A DNA stretch of 55,369 bases. Source: Spirochaetia bacterium (GTDB lineage: Bacteria > Spirochaetota > Spirochaetia > B11-G9). The translations under genes and the position numbers were made by a program. This document shows, piece after piece, positions 32,900-41,569 of this stretch. Below the pieces are notes generated by a model that was not told the DNA's origin, made no database searches, and saw only the letters and a list, made by a program, of their open reading frames with translations. Each line of letters opens with the position of its first letter. The stretch's first letter is position 1. Location: positions 1 through 55,369 of the forward strand of contig JAQIBN010000240.1 in assembly GCA_027859095.1 (NCBI GenBank), in the 5' to 3' direction.

Positions 32900-34069
32900 T
32901 TGGTATTAAAATTCAGTATTAACTATTTTATATATTTTGCCACCATAGCTACTGTGGTTCCTTATTTACAGCAAATACTCAAGATGCAGGGTTTTAGAGC
33001 TTATGAGATTGGTCTGCTTCTTGGTATCTATGAAATAACCGGCGTTTTTGGACCTCTTCTTGTGGGGTGGTTTGCAGATAAAATTGGAAAATATAGGATC
33101 ATTTTGTTGATACTTGCCGTTGGTTCATCTATTTCATTTCTTTTTTTTATATTTGATATTGGTTTTATTACTGCGGCACTTGTCTTGATCTTGTTTGGAA
33201 TGATGTATCGACCCATAGCATCACTTACAGATGCTCTTGCCTCCAGAACCCTCCCCTTTGCCATAAGGCAGTATGGATATGCACGAATATGGGGAAGTAT
33301 TGGTTTTGTAGGGATATCTTTTTTTTATCAGATATGGGGTTTTCTTGATACTTCAAGTCCGGAACGGGTTATTTTTATTTTTCTGATTCTTATGGGGCTA
33401 CTTTTTTTTAGCAATCTTACTCTTCCTGTAATATCCGGAGCTTCTACTCCGAATAGTGGTAATTTATACCCTAATTCCAAAACAAATGAAAAACAAAATC
33501 TGCTTAAAATTATTAAATCTATGCCGATGCCGTTTTGGATTGGAATTTCTGCAGCCTTTATAATAAAAATGAGTATGTCCGGGTATTACTCATTTTTTTC
33601 AATATATCTGAATGAAATATACAAAATAAACAGTATTAGTGGGATTTGGGGGCTAGGTGCTTTGGCTGAAATTCCAGTTGTACTATGGGGAAGCCGATTC
33701 GTTGTTCGTTATGGTGTTGGTAAAATGCTTGGACTCGCAGCAATAGGGACTGTTATAAGATTCTTGATATATGCTATTGCTCCTCCCCTCCCATTTATGT
33801 TGATAGCTCAACTTTTTCATGCGCTTTCTTTCGGCTTGCTGCATATTACAATAATTGTTCTGATAAATAACATGATTCCAGAGAAATCAAGAGCCTTGTC
33901 TATGGCAATATTTGGAGGTCTTAGTTATGGTCTTGCCGGTTTTATAGGAAGCAGTTTAAGTGGTCTTATTCTTGAAACCTCTGGTTTTTCTGTTATGTAT
34001 TTGTTTTGTGCACTCATTTCTTTTGGTGCTGTACTTCTTGTTGTTTTCTTTAGGAAGGTTTTTAATTGA
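32900..34069 (+). CDS. MFS transporter (HcaT/LacY-like group)
   Basis: A 389-residue, 12-helix MFS protein. A TTG start at 32900 has GAGGT upstream. The loop-2 motif is GWFADKIGKYR and the cytoplasmic loop after helix 6 is short. Similar proteins (MFS_1-like) carry nucleosides, phenylpropionate or sugars. The next gene is a deaminase of methylthioadenosine-type nucleosides, so nucleoside uptake is a reasonable guess but only inference. Confidence 0.8.
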   Translation: MVLKFSINYFIYFATIATVVPYLQQILKMQGFRAYEIGLLLGIYEITGVFGPLLVGWFADKIGKYRIILLILAVGSSISFLFFIFDIGFITAALVLILFGMMYRPIASLTDALASRTLPFAIRQYGYARIWGSIGFVGISFFYQIWGFLDTSSPERVIFIFLILMGLLFFSNLTLPVISGASTPNSGNLYPNSKTNEKQNLLKIIKSMPMPFWIGISAAFIIKMSMSGYYSFFSIYLNEIYKINSISGIWGLGALAEIPVVLWGSRFVVRYGVGKMLGLAAIGTVIRFLIYAIAPPLPFMLIAQLFHALSFGLLHITIIVLINNMIPEKSRALSMAIFGGLSYGLAGFIGSSLSGLILETSGFSVMYLFCALISFGAVLLVVFFRKVFN

Positions 34070-34105
34070 CCATGTAATGATTAAATTTTTATAATAGGAG
34101 GTCCT

Positions 34106-35398
34106 ATGAGTTTATTAATAAAAAATGCCACAATCCTTACAATGGAATCAGATGAACCAGAGTTCCTGGTTGCTAATTTGGGTATACAAGGTAATAGGAT
34201 TGTATTTATTGGGGATGTTCCTGATAATTTTAAGGCGGTTACAGAAATTGATGGTACCGATAAGGTCATTCTTCCAGGTTTAATTAATTCCCATTCACAT
34301 ATTGCGATGTCCCTTTTAAGACATTATGCTGATGATCTACCTTTTTGGACATGGTTAAATGATAGGATTATGCCTCTTGAGCACAAGCTTACAGGTGCTG
34401 ATATCTATGCAGGTTCAATGTTAAGTATTGCAGAGATGATTCGTTCAGGAATTACAACTTTTGCGGATATGTATTTTTTTGTTGATGAAATTGCACAGGC
34501 TGTTAAGGAAACTGGAATTAGGGCAAATCTATCCAGAGGACTTGTTTTTAACATCCCTGAAGATATTGAAAAACTTGATGAGTCTGTCGAATTGTTTTAT
34601 AAATGGAACAATGCAGCTGATGGGCGTATAAAAATCGATATAGGCCCACATGCTCCCTATACCTGTGGTCCGGATTATTTAAAAAAGATATCAAAAATTG
34701 CCAAAGATCTTGATATTGGAGTTCATATTCATATTTCTGAGAGCAGGAGAGAGGTTGAGGAAATTTATAGTCTTTATAAAAAATCTCCAGTAGAGTACGT
34801 AAGGGACTGCGGTATTTTTGAAAACAGAACCTATGCTGCTCACTGCGTAAAAGTAACAGATGATGATATAAAAATACTTGCAAATAATAATGTTTCAGTC
34901 ATGAATAATCCGGGGAGTAATTTAAAGTTTGGCAATGGGTTTGCTCCTGTCAGCAAAATGCTGGATGCTGGTATAAATATCTCTCTTGGAACTGATGGGC
35001 CTGCAAGTAATAACAATTTAAATATGTTTGAAGAGATAAATTTAACAGCTTTGGTAAATAAAGCAGCTGATCATAGTCCTACATCAGTACCGGCATATAC
35101 AGCTTTAAAAATGGCTACCATTAATGGGGCAAAAGCTTTGGGAATAGATAATGAGGTAGGGACAGTAACTGTTGGGAAAAAAGCGGATCTTATAATTATA
35201 GATATGAATAAACCTCATTTTTATCCTAAATTGAATATAGTCTCTTCCTTAATCTATTCAGCGCAGGCTTCTGATGTTTGTTCTGTTATTTGTGATGGAC
35301 GATTATTGATGAGAGATAGACAGCTGCTGACTCTTGATGAAGTTAAAGTGTGTGAAAATGCTGATGTTGCTGCAAAAAAAATGATTAATAGTAAATAG
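34106..35398 (+). CDS. mtaD: 5-methylthioadenosine/S-adenosylhomocysteine deaminase
   Basis: A 430-residue amidohydrolase that deaminates MTA, SAH or adenosine to the inosyl form, avoiding accumulation of methylation inhibitors. Metal ligands: HSH in LINSHSHIAMSLLR, His in IGVHIHISE, His in YAAHCVKV and Asp in SLGTDGPASNN. DLPFWTWLNDRIMPLE is the hallmark of this subfamily. A strong AGGAGGT ribosome binding site precedes the ATG. It may be co-transcribed with the MFS gene upstream. Confidence 0.92.
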   Translation: MSLLIKNATILTMESDEPEFLVANLGIQGNRIVFIGDVPDNFKAVTEIDGTDKVILPGLINSHSHIAMSLLRHYADDLPFWTWLNDRIMPLEHKLTGADIYAGSMLSIAEMIRSGITTFADMYFFVDEIAQAVKETGIRANLSRGLVFNIPEDIEKLDESVELFYKWNNAADGRIKIDIGPHAPYTCGPDYLKKISKIAKDLDIGVHIHISESRREVEEIYSLYKKSPVEYVRDCGIFENRTYAAHCVKVTDDDIKILANNNVSVMNNPGSNLKFGNGFAPVSKMLDAGINISLGTDGPASNNNLNMFEEINLTALVNKAADHSPTSVPAYTALKMATINGAKALGIDNEVGTVTVGKKADLIIIDMNKPHFYPKLNIVSSLIYSAQASDVCSVICDGRLLMRDRQLLTLDEVKVCENADVAAKKMINSK

Positions 35399-35412
35399 CC
35401 AATTAAAGTTTT

Positions 35413-36063
35413 CTAAATATGTATCTGAATATTATTACCCGTAATTCCTGTATAAGCCCCCATCTTTACAGAAGGTGAATCCTTATGGCATAGGAGCCAT
35501 TTATTATTCTTAAACAGCAAGAAGTCTTTCTTCTTTTCAATTGCTTTTAATGGTAAATTTGTACCTTCTGGTAGTACGATAATAGAACAGAAAGGTTCTA
35601 ATGATGCACGGCAGGGAGCCAGATGAAGTGTTCCGCCATATAATTCAATAACAGTCCCCTGGGGGATGTAAAAACATTGTGCCATTGAAGAATCCCAGTT
35701 GTTATCTTTGATATCTCTCACATCTCCCAGAATCAGGACTATATCGGTTACAGCAATTATTACTTCGCTGCTTTTATGATACTCCATTCCATTCATTTTA
35801 TCGTTATTACCAAAACATATTCCTATCTGCAGTTTGGTTTCCCCAAAAACAGAATATATTAGTAATTCAGAAGAATTACATTTATGAAGATCATCAATAT
35901 CTCTTATATACGTAGGTCCGGACAGGTCTATGGCATCCATAGTTATGGAAAACATATCGCTGAAATCACAATTTTTAAGTACTGCTCCATATTGTTCGAA
36001 ATTAGAATTCTCAATAGGTAAGATTTCGATAGATGGGTTCATTTTATTTAGTTCTTTCAGCAT
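35413..36063 (-). CDS. DUF4867 family protein
   Basis: 216 residues matching DUF4867: LKELNKMNPSIEILPIEN, IGICFGNNDKMNGMEYHKSSEV, AVTDIVLILGDVRDI, FYIPQGTVIELYGGTLHLAPC and FKNNKWLLCHKDS near the end. The fold is cupin-like by family resemblance, with possible metal or substrate ligands His in EYHKSSE and HLAPC. GGGAGA precedes the ATG. DUF4867 genes are often found in sugar ABC-transporter operons; a sugar isomerase or lyase-like role is inferred. It is the last gene of the ROK-linked uptake operon. Confidence 0.75.
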   Translation of the reverse strand: MLKELNKMNPSIEILPIENSNFEQYGAVLKNCDFSDMFSITMDAIDLSGPTYIRDIDDLHKCNSSELLIYSVFGETKLQIGICFGNNDKMNGMEYHKSSEVIIAVTDIVLILGDVRDIKDNNWDSSMAQCFYIPQGTVIELYGGTLHLAPCRASLEPFCSIIVLPEGTNLPLKAIEKKKDFLLFKNNKWLLCHKDSPSVKMGAYTGITGNNIQIHI

Positions 36064-36075
36064 TTAGAAATCTCC

Positions 36076-37275
36076 CTAAATTATATCTATTCTTTCTTCT
36101 TTAAGAAGGTCATTTATCATTACAGGCATTCCTGTTTTCAGTGAGCTCTGTGCAGCATAACCCACAACAACAGACCAGAACCCATCACTTACTGTAGCAG
36201 TATCAGTTTTTAGTCCTTTAATATTGTCTATCCAATAGGAGTGCTCAATAAAAGTTGCACCACTATGGCCTGTAGTTTCAATGTGTTTGGGGTACTTGGG
36301 ACTACTTATTCTTGAGGGTTTCATCTCCCCTTTATGAATTTCAAGTCCTGTTTGCAAACCTTCTTCACTGAGAAAATCATCCTTTTCCCATGCTTTAATT
36401 CTTCCAGCATCACCGCAAATTATAATTTCCTCATAAAATAACGGCGCAAACATACAAAGATTGAAATTAGCCCGGAATCCATTCTCATATTCAACAATAA
36501 CAAAAGCATTATCAATTATATCTGATTTATTCCCTTCATATTCGAAATCTTTAAAGTTCGCTGCCTGGTTTCCAGATGAGTATACTTTTTTAGGTCTTGA
36601 TCCTGCAAAATAATTGAAAAGATCAAAATAATGGCAGCATTTTTCAACTAAAGTACCACCGGAATATTTTGAAAATTTATTCCATTGTTCCACTTTATCT
36701 AAAAATGGTATTCTGTGTTCCTGTATAGAGATTGTTTTTAGTTTTCCAATGCTTTGTCTTTTTAAAGATTCATATATTGATTCAACATAAATTGCTTTAT
36801 ACCGATATTGTAGCCCAACCTGAAAGATACCTTTATATTCTTTTGCAATCTGTAAAATCTCCCAGGCATCTTTTATGGTTGTCGCCATAGGTTTTTCAAG
36901 TAATATGTGTTTTCCTGATTTCATAGCTATTTTTAAAACTTCCAGGTGGGAGTAATTAGGTGTTGAAATAATAAGCCCATCAACATCTGGATCAGTGCAG
37001 GCTTCTTCCAGGGTTTTATAAATTTTAAGTGTTTGATTTGGTGAGACCGATTTTAGAGCTTCAATGGCAGAATCTATACTACCGGGATTTGAGTCATATA
37101 GTCCATTTATTGAAGCTCTTCCTTCCAGCTCAGTTACCCTTATATGTTCACACCCCATGATTCCTGCACCAATTACATTGAATTTGAATTCTGGTTCTTC
37201 TGCTTTTGTTACGTAAGTATCTTTTTCAGATAAATATGAAAATCTGGAGTCTCCTATTAATTTTCTATTAATCAT
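36076..37275 (-). CDS. Gfo/Idh/MocA-family oxidoreductase
   Basis: A 399-residue NAD(P)-dependent oxidoreductase. Rossmann motif FNVIGAGIMGCEHIRV (about residue 30), the family's catalytic EKP in HILLEKPMATTI, and a C-terminal substrate domain with GGTLVEKCCHYFDLFNYF. The N-terminal 28 residues are an extension before the Rossmann fold. Some family members are NAD-dependent glycosidases (including GH188 sulfoquinovosidases), others sugar dehydrogenases. Position between ABC permeases and DUF4867 makes a first step on an imported sugar likely. Confidence 0.88.
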   Translation of the reverse strand: MINRKLIGDSRFSYLSEKDTYVTKAEEPEFKFNVIGAGIMGCEHIRVTELEGRASINGLYDSNPGSIDSAIEALKSVSPNQTLKIYKTLEEACTDPDVDGLIISTPNYSHLEVLKIAMKSGKHILLEKPMATTIKDAWEILQIAKEYKGIFQVGLQYRYKAIYVESIYESLKRQSIGKLKTISIQEHRIPFLDKVEQWNKFSKYSGGTLVEKCCHYFDLFNYFAGSRPKKVYSSGNQAANFKDFEYEGNKSDIIDNAFVIVEYENGFRANFNLCMFAPLFYEEIIICGDAGRIKAWEKDDFLSEEGLQTGLEIHKGEMKPSRISSPKYPKHIETTGHSGATFIEHSYWIDNIKGLKTDTATVSDGFWSVVVGYAAQSSLKTGMPVMINDLLKEERIDII

Positions 37276-37290
37276 GTGTTACCTCTTTTT

Positions 37291-38115
37291 TTATCCCTTA
37301 ACTGCCCCTGCAGTAAGACCGGATATAATCCTGTTTTGGAAAATAAAGTAAACAACTATACTGGGAATAATTGTTATTACAATAGCTGCATACATAGCTG
37401 TATAATCTGTCACAAACTGGCTTGTGAAAAACCTTATTCCCAGTTGAAGTGTTCTTGATGACTCTGATGAAGTTAATAGTAATGCCATAATAAATTCATT
37501 CCAGGAATAGATAAAGCAGAATGTTCCTGCCGTCGCCAGACCAGTCTGGGAAAGGGGTAGAATTACTTTCGTAAATCTCTGAATAAAACTAGCGCCATCA
37601 ATTGTAGCCGCTTCTTCCAGTTCAATGGGTATTGATTCCATAAATGATGTTAACAGGAACACTGAGATTGGGATATTTATTGTACAGTACACAAGTATTA
37701 AAGCTAAGAGAGAATCGTATAGTTTTAGTTTCTGGATAATTGAAAAATAGGGAACCATAAATGAGATTATTGGAATAAGAATTCCTGCAACAATTACAGT
37801 GAATACAATAGCTTTCCCTTTGAAGTTCTCTCTGGAAATAACAAATGATGTCATAGAGGCTACTATCAGGTTTAGTAATACAGCAAAGGTCGCTACAATA
37901 ATGGAATGGAAAAATAATGATGTAAGTTTTGCTTTTAACATAGCATTGTAATAGTTAATAAACATCCATTTCTCAGGAAGACCAAAGGAATTCTGCTGCA
38001 ATTCCAGATTACTGGATTTGAAGGAAGCAAGAAGCAGCCAGATTAAGGGATATAAGGCTACAAAAATAAAGAATATAAGAATGATCCATTTTAATATATT
38101 AAGTATTGTCTTCAT
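37291..38115 (-). CDS. ABC sugar permease, MalG-like
   Basis: About 274 residues from the ATG at 38115, chosen because AGGAG lies just upstream; the frame's earlier start at 38151 overlaps the other permease. Six helices and a C-terminal EAA loop (PIELEEAATIDGASFIQRF) of the carbohydrate uptake type 1 family. It pairs with the upstream MalF-like subunit. No ATPase gene is in the operon, as often happens when one shared MsmK/UgpC-type ATPase serves many systems. Confidence 0.9.
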   Translation of the reverse strand: MKTILNILKWIILIFFIFVALYPLIWLLLASFKSSNLELQQNSFGLPEKWMFINYYNAMLKAKLTSLFFHSIIVATFAVLLNLIVASMTSFVISRENFKGKAIVFTVIVAGILIPIISFMVPYFSIIQKLKLYDSLLALILVYCTINIPISVFLLTSFMESIPIELEEAATIDGASFIQRFTKVILPLSQTGLATAGTFCFIYSWNEFIMALLLTSSESSRTLQLGIRFFTSQFVTDYTAMYAAIVITIIPSIVVYFIFQNRIISGLTAGAVKG

Positions 38116-38125
38116 TTTTTTTCTC

Positions 38126-38809
38126 CTACTGAACTGAATCAGCACCGGCATCAGTACTATTTAAAAGTTTTCGTATTAGTACTATAACCAGAGTTCCAAG
38201 GAATATCAGGATAGTTCCTGTTGCATTAGCCTCGCCTAAACGGAAAGCATCCATTTTATGATATAGTATCAATCCCATAACAGATGTAGAATGTGCCGGA
38301 CCACCATTTGTCATTAAAAAAGTGGCTTCAAAATGACGCATTCCGTAAGCCATTGCCAGTGTTATGGTTGTAACAAGTATACCTCTTATCATTGGTATGG
38401 TTATATGCCATTCCTGTTTGAAAGTACTTGCGCCATCAATTTGAGCAGCTTCATAAAATGACTTTGGAATTGTCGTAGTTGCGGCCAGGATAATAATCAT
38501 AAAATAGCCTATGTACAATACCTGTTGAGCTAGAATTGATGGTAAAGCTGTTCCTATCTCTCCCAGCCAGTTATGTCCTTCATTCCCGAAAAGTGTCAGG
38601 AATGCATTTAGAAATCCATACATGGGGTTATAAATGGCCTTCCACATCATGGCTATTGCCACAGCAGAAATAATATTGGGGAGGAAAAAAATTGTTCTTA
38701 AGGTTTTCCAGCCAAATGGTTGTCTTGCAAGTATTAGTGCAACCAGTGTAGCAAGGGGAATCTGGATAAAGCCTCCTGCTAGTGCCCATATAATATTATT
38801 CTTTTTCAT
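38126..38809 (-). CDS. ABC sugar permease, MalF-like, lacking the first membrane helix
   Basis: A 227-residue protein where about 290 is usual. It starts at KKNNIIWALAGGFIQIPLATLV, which corresponds to helix 2 of MalF-like permeases; helix 1 and the periplasmic loop are missing. The EAA loop (PKSFYEAAQIDGASTFKQ) and later helices are intact. In the same frame upstream of the ATG the DNA still reads NYGRDQKF, which fits the natural sequence just before helix 2, so the 5' part was probably deleted up to the terminator hairpin at 38838-38867. No ribosome binding site is evident. It is possibly a non-functional gene. Confidence 0.7.
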   Translation of the reverse strand: MKKNNIIWALAGGFIQIPLATLVALILARQPFGWKTLRTIFFLPNIISAVAIAMMWKAIYNPMYGFLNAFLTLFGNEGHNWLGEIGTALPSILAQQVLYIGYFMIIILAATTTIPKSFYEAAQIDGASTFKQEWHITIPMIRGILVTTITLAMAYGMRHFEATFLMTNGGPAHSTSVMGLILYHKMDAFRLGEANATGTILIFLGTLVIVLIRKLLNSTDAGADSVQ

Positions 38810-38837
38810 GAATTTTTGATCCCTTCCATAATTAAAA

Positions 38838-38867
38838 AATAGGCCATCTTTCTTAAGATGGCCTATT
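38838..38867 (-). terminator. Intrinsic terminator after the sugar-binding protein gene
   Basis: A 13-bp perfect stem (AATAGGCCATCTT / AAGATGGCCTATT) with a 4-base loop, followed on the minus strand by a run of T. It lies 15 bases after the binding-protein stop and would reduce transcription into the permease genes. Confidence 0.75.
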
Positions 38868-38881
38868 ATAGTACGAAAATG

Positions 38882-40144
38882 CTACTGATTGTTTACTTTT
38901 TTAAGCATTTCCACAAATTCTGCGGGAGTAGCTTCACCTAGTGCCATCTTTCCAAGTGCCTGTCCAAATTCACTTACAACATCTGCAGGTACAACACCTG
39001 CCAGGTGAGGAATAGTAAATGCAGCATTATTTGATGCTTCAATAAATTTTTTCTGTAGAGGATCATCTATAGTTGATGCATCATATTTAACTGCAAACAA
39101 GGATCCAGCCTGTTTGGATATTTCAGCAACATTTTCTGCTTTTGTCATCCATTTGATAAATTTGACAGCTGCTGCTGCTTTAGCAGGATCATCAGAGTTT
39201 GCTGCTGCTGCAAAGTTTGTCTGAAGAAATCCAATCTGTGCACCGGAATTATTTCCTGCTGCAGGAGCGGGTCCTACTTCAGTTGCTGCATACACTTCAG
39301 GAGCATCACCTCTTACTCTTCCTATATACCAGGGCCCATTAATAAACATAGCAGATTCTTCTGCCAGATAGTGGCCACCGGAAACACCTGCATCTCCACC
39401 AACAGCGTCTCTTGAAGTATTACCATCAGAATACATAGCCAGAAGTACTTCTGCTGCTTTTACATAAGCATCACCTTCAAAAAGGTTATTGTAAACATCT
39501 TTTCCACCGGCAGAAGCGAGGAAGTGAGAATACCACAACATTGATGTCCAGGCATTGGATCCGCCTGTCATCTGTGAAGTAGGAATAATACCGGCAGCTT
39601 TCAATTTTGCGGCTGTATCCATAAACTCTTTATAAGTTTTTGGATATGCTGAAACTCCTGCTTTTTTCAGCAGATCCATATTGTACCATACTGGTGTAAT
39701 GGCTACTTCGTAAGGAAGAGATTTTACCATTCCATCTACAGTTGCCTGTGCTACTGTACCCTCATTAAAATCTTTTCCCCAATCCATTCCAAGCTCTGTT
39801 GAGAAATCCATTAATAAATCTGATTCATAATATGCTTTAGTAGTGGGATTTAATTTCATTGTAAAAATATCCGGTACAATACCAGCAGCAATAGAGGTTC
39901 TTATTTTTTGTTCGTACCCATCGTAGTCTGGCTGTGCTTCAATTACAACATTGATAGATCCTGCATTATCAGCATTAAACTGTTCAACCAAGGATGCTAC
40001 TGCATTCGCTTTTGAATCTTCTCCAACCCATATACATGGCCATTTAAGAACTACTTCTTTATCACTGTCCTGTTGCCCTCCTGCAAAAGTTGCACCAGCT
40101 GTAACAATGGTCAAAACAAGAATTAGAAAAATAAGTTTCTTCAT
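38882..40144 (-). CDS. ABC sugar-binding protein (family 1)
   Basis: A 420-residue extracellular solute-binding protein. The Sec signal is KKLIFLILVLTIVTAGATFAGG with no lipobox cysteine. Core features: QFNADNAGSINVVIEAQ, DIFTMKLNP, MTGGSNAWTSMLWYSHFLAS, ESAMFINGPWYIGRVRG. These are typical of mono- or oligosaccharide binders. The ligand is not readable, but co-regulation with the transketolase operon suggests the sugar processed there. The 24-bp operator 40157-40180 sits 13 bases upstream of the ATG. Confidence 0.9.
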   Translation of the reverse strand: MKKLIFLILVLTIVTAGATFAGGQQDSDKEVVLKWPCIWVGEDSKANAVASLVEQFNADNAGSINVVIEAQPDYDGYEQKIRTSIAAGIVPDIFTMKLNPTTKAYYESDLLMDFSTELGMDWGKDFNEGTVAQATVDGMVKSLPYEVAITPVWYNMDLLKKAGVSAYPKTYKEFMDTAAKLKAAGIIPTSQMTGGSNAWTSMLWYSHFLASAGGKDVYNNLFEGDAYVKAAEVLLAMYSDGNTSRDAVGGDAGVSGGHYLAEESAMFINGPWYIGRVRGDAPEVYAATEVGPAPAAGNNSGAQIGFLQTNFAAAANSDDPAKAAAAVKFIKWMTKAENVAEISKQAGSLFAVKYDASTIDDPLQKKFIEASNNAAFTIPHLAGVVPADVVSEFGQALGKMALGEATPAEFVEMLKKVNNQ

Positions 40145-40156
40145 ATCGATCTCCTT

Positions 40157-40206
40157 TTAGTTACTTATGTTAAGTAATTAAAGCATGGGTTCCTAAAATA
40201 TGTCAA
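40157..40206 (-). promoter_or_regulatory. Promoter and ROK-type operator of the uptake operon
   Basis: On the minus strand TTGACA is at 40206-40201 and TTTAAT at 40182-40177 (18-base spacer). The near-palindrome TTAGTTACTTA-TGT-TAAGTAATTA covers 40157-40180, with the perfect core TTACTTA-N3-TAAGTAA. It overlaps the -10 and would block transcription when bound. The same motif is at 41530-41553. Confidence 0.7.
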
Positions 40207-40237
40207 CAAAAATATATTAATATATTAATTTATTTTC

Positions 40238-41416
40238 TTAGTTTGTGAAATAATGGTTAAAAACCATGTCAGCTGCACCCTGTCCTGCATTTATAGGATT
40301 GTACTGGCTGTGTTTAATTATTAACTCGTCCACATTATCGTATTTGCAGGGATCATTGCTCATTATTTCCTGTGCATAAGTACATAGTTTTTCTGCATAA
40401 AGAGGTGAACGTGATATTATAAGAAAAGTATCAGGAGATAAACTTCTTCTCAGTATCTTTAAACCCTTGCATAATAATTCAGCTTTTTCTTTCAGGAATA
40501 GTTCTATTTCTCCACCACCTGTTTGTATTAATTCCTCAATATCCATAAATGATGAAAGCTTTTTTATGGTGCTGATGTCTTTTAAAACTGCCTCTTCTGA
40601 CAGATATGCCTGCAGGCAACCATTCTCACCACATTCACATTGCCTTCCATTATAGTCTATAGAAATATGTCCTACTTCCATTGTTGTAATGTTATTTGTT
40701 GTTAAGACTTTTCCTTCGTTTACAAAAGCACCGCCCACACCACTTCTAATAAGCAGAGTTATCAGGGAATTAGAATCTGAAACTATGCCGTATAGGTATT
40801 CATTCATAGCAATGACAGAACAGTTATTATTAATAAATATGGGAATCTGGAAATATACATGGAATCGATCTTTTAGACTGAAATGGGAGAGCCCTTCTAT
40901 TCTATCGTAAAAGAGTACTGTTCCAGTAGAAATATCAACTTTTCCCGGGGCACCAATGCCAATTCCCAGTATTTTCATCCTGTTTATTTCTGATTTAACA
41001 ATAGCATTGTCAATCAGAGTACATAGAAGCATGAAAATTGACTCTCCTGTATGATTTTCGTTAATAACTATAAAATCACTAAAGACAGGTTGTCTGTTAA
41101 AATCGACTATAACAACAGAGGCAGAAGTAGAACAGAAATCGACTCCTATGGCATAGGCTGCTTTGGAATTAATTTTATAGTATACAGGTTTCCTTCCTTT
41201 TTTTTCATTTGTAATGCTGCTCTTCTTGTTTACTTTGATTAATTTTTCATTTTCCAGGTTCCCAAAAATTCTTAGAACAGTTGGCGGCTTTAGTCCTGTT
41301 ATGTTTGCAGCCTCTGATTGAGAGAGATTTTGATGTTTATGAATAAGACCTAATATTAACTTTTCATTTCGTTTTCGTATGTCATCCCCTCTAAGAGGTG
41401 ATTTATTTTCAGCCAT
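40238..41416 (-). CDS. ROK-family transcriptional repressor (NagC/XylR type)
   Basis: 392 residues from the ATG at 41416, preferred over 41488 because AGGAAG lies upstream and the conserved sequence begins LRGDDIRKRNEK. N-terminal winged helix (SQSEAANITGLKPPTVLRIF), then the ROK sugar-kinase-like domain with the zinc motif CECGENGCLQ after GHISIDYNG. It lies between the two operons that share its probable operator and is likely a sugar-relieved repressor of both (inference). Confidence 0.88.
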   Translation of the reverse strand: MAENKSPLRGDDIRKRNEKLILGLIHKHQNLSQSEAANITGLKPPTVLRIFGNLENEKLIKVNKKSSITNEKKGRKPVYYKINSKAAYAIGVDFCSTSASVVIVDFNRQPVFSDFIVINENHTGESIFMLLCTLIDNAIVKSEINRMKILGIGIGAPGKVDISTGTVLFYDRIEGLSHFSLKDRFHVYFQIPIFINNNCSVIAMNEYLYGIVSDSNSLITLLIRSGVGGAFVNEGKVLTTNNITTMEVGHISIDYNGRQCECGENGCLQAYLSEEAVLKDISTIKKLSSFMDIEELIQTGGGEIELFLKEKAELLCKGLKILRRSLSPDTFLIISRSPLYAEKLCTYAQEIMSNDPCKYDNVDELIIKHSQYNPINAGQGAADMVFNHYFTN

Positions 41417-41527
41417 TTCTTTCTTCCTAAAAGTAATTTTATAAGAGTTTACCCGATGTATCATAATTATTGCAACAAACAAAATCATTTTTTATCTTTA
41501 CATTACTCCTGTTGAGTGATATTTTAG

Positions 41528-41553
41528 TATAATTATTTACTGTAAGTAACTAA
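41528..41553 (+). promoter_or_regulatory. Promoter -10 and ROK-type operator of the transketolase operon
   Basis: TATAAT at 41528-41533 overlaps the motif at 41530-41553, which on the minus strand reads TTAGTTACTTA-CAG-TAAATAATTA. Compared with the site at 40157-40180 the left 11 bases are identical and 9 of the right 10 match. No well-placed -35 is visible. The overlap with the -10 suggests repression. Confidence 0.7.
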
Positions 41554-41569
41554 TAGAACAGGAGAGTAT

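Noticed and set aside
34081-34105. A SAM-type riboswitch before mtaD.
   Set aside because: The gap to the previous gene is about 36 bases, too short, and shows only a ribosome binding site.
38810-38884. The binding-protein stop codon TAG is in frame with the truncated permease, suggesting a fusion by readthrough.
   Set aside because: A strong terminator lies between them and the intervening residues look untranslated. The frame agreement has a one-in-three chance.
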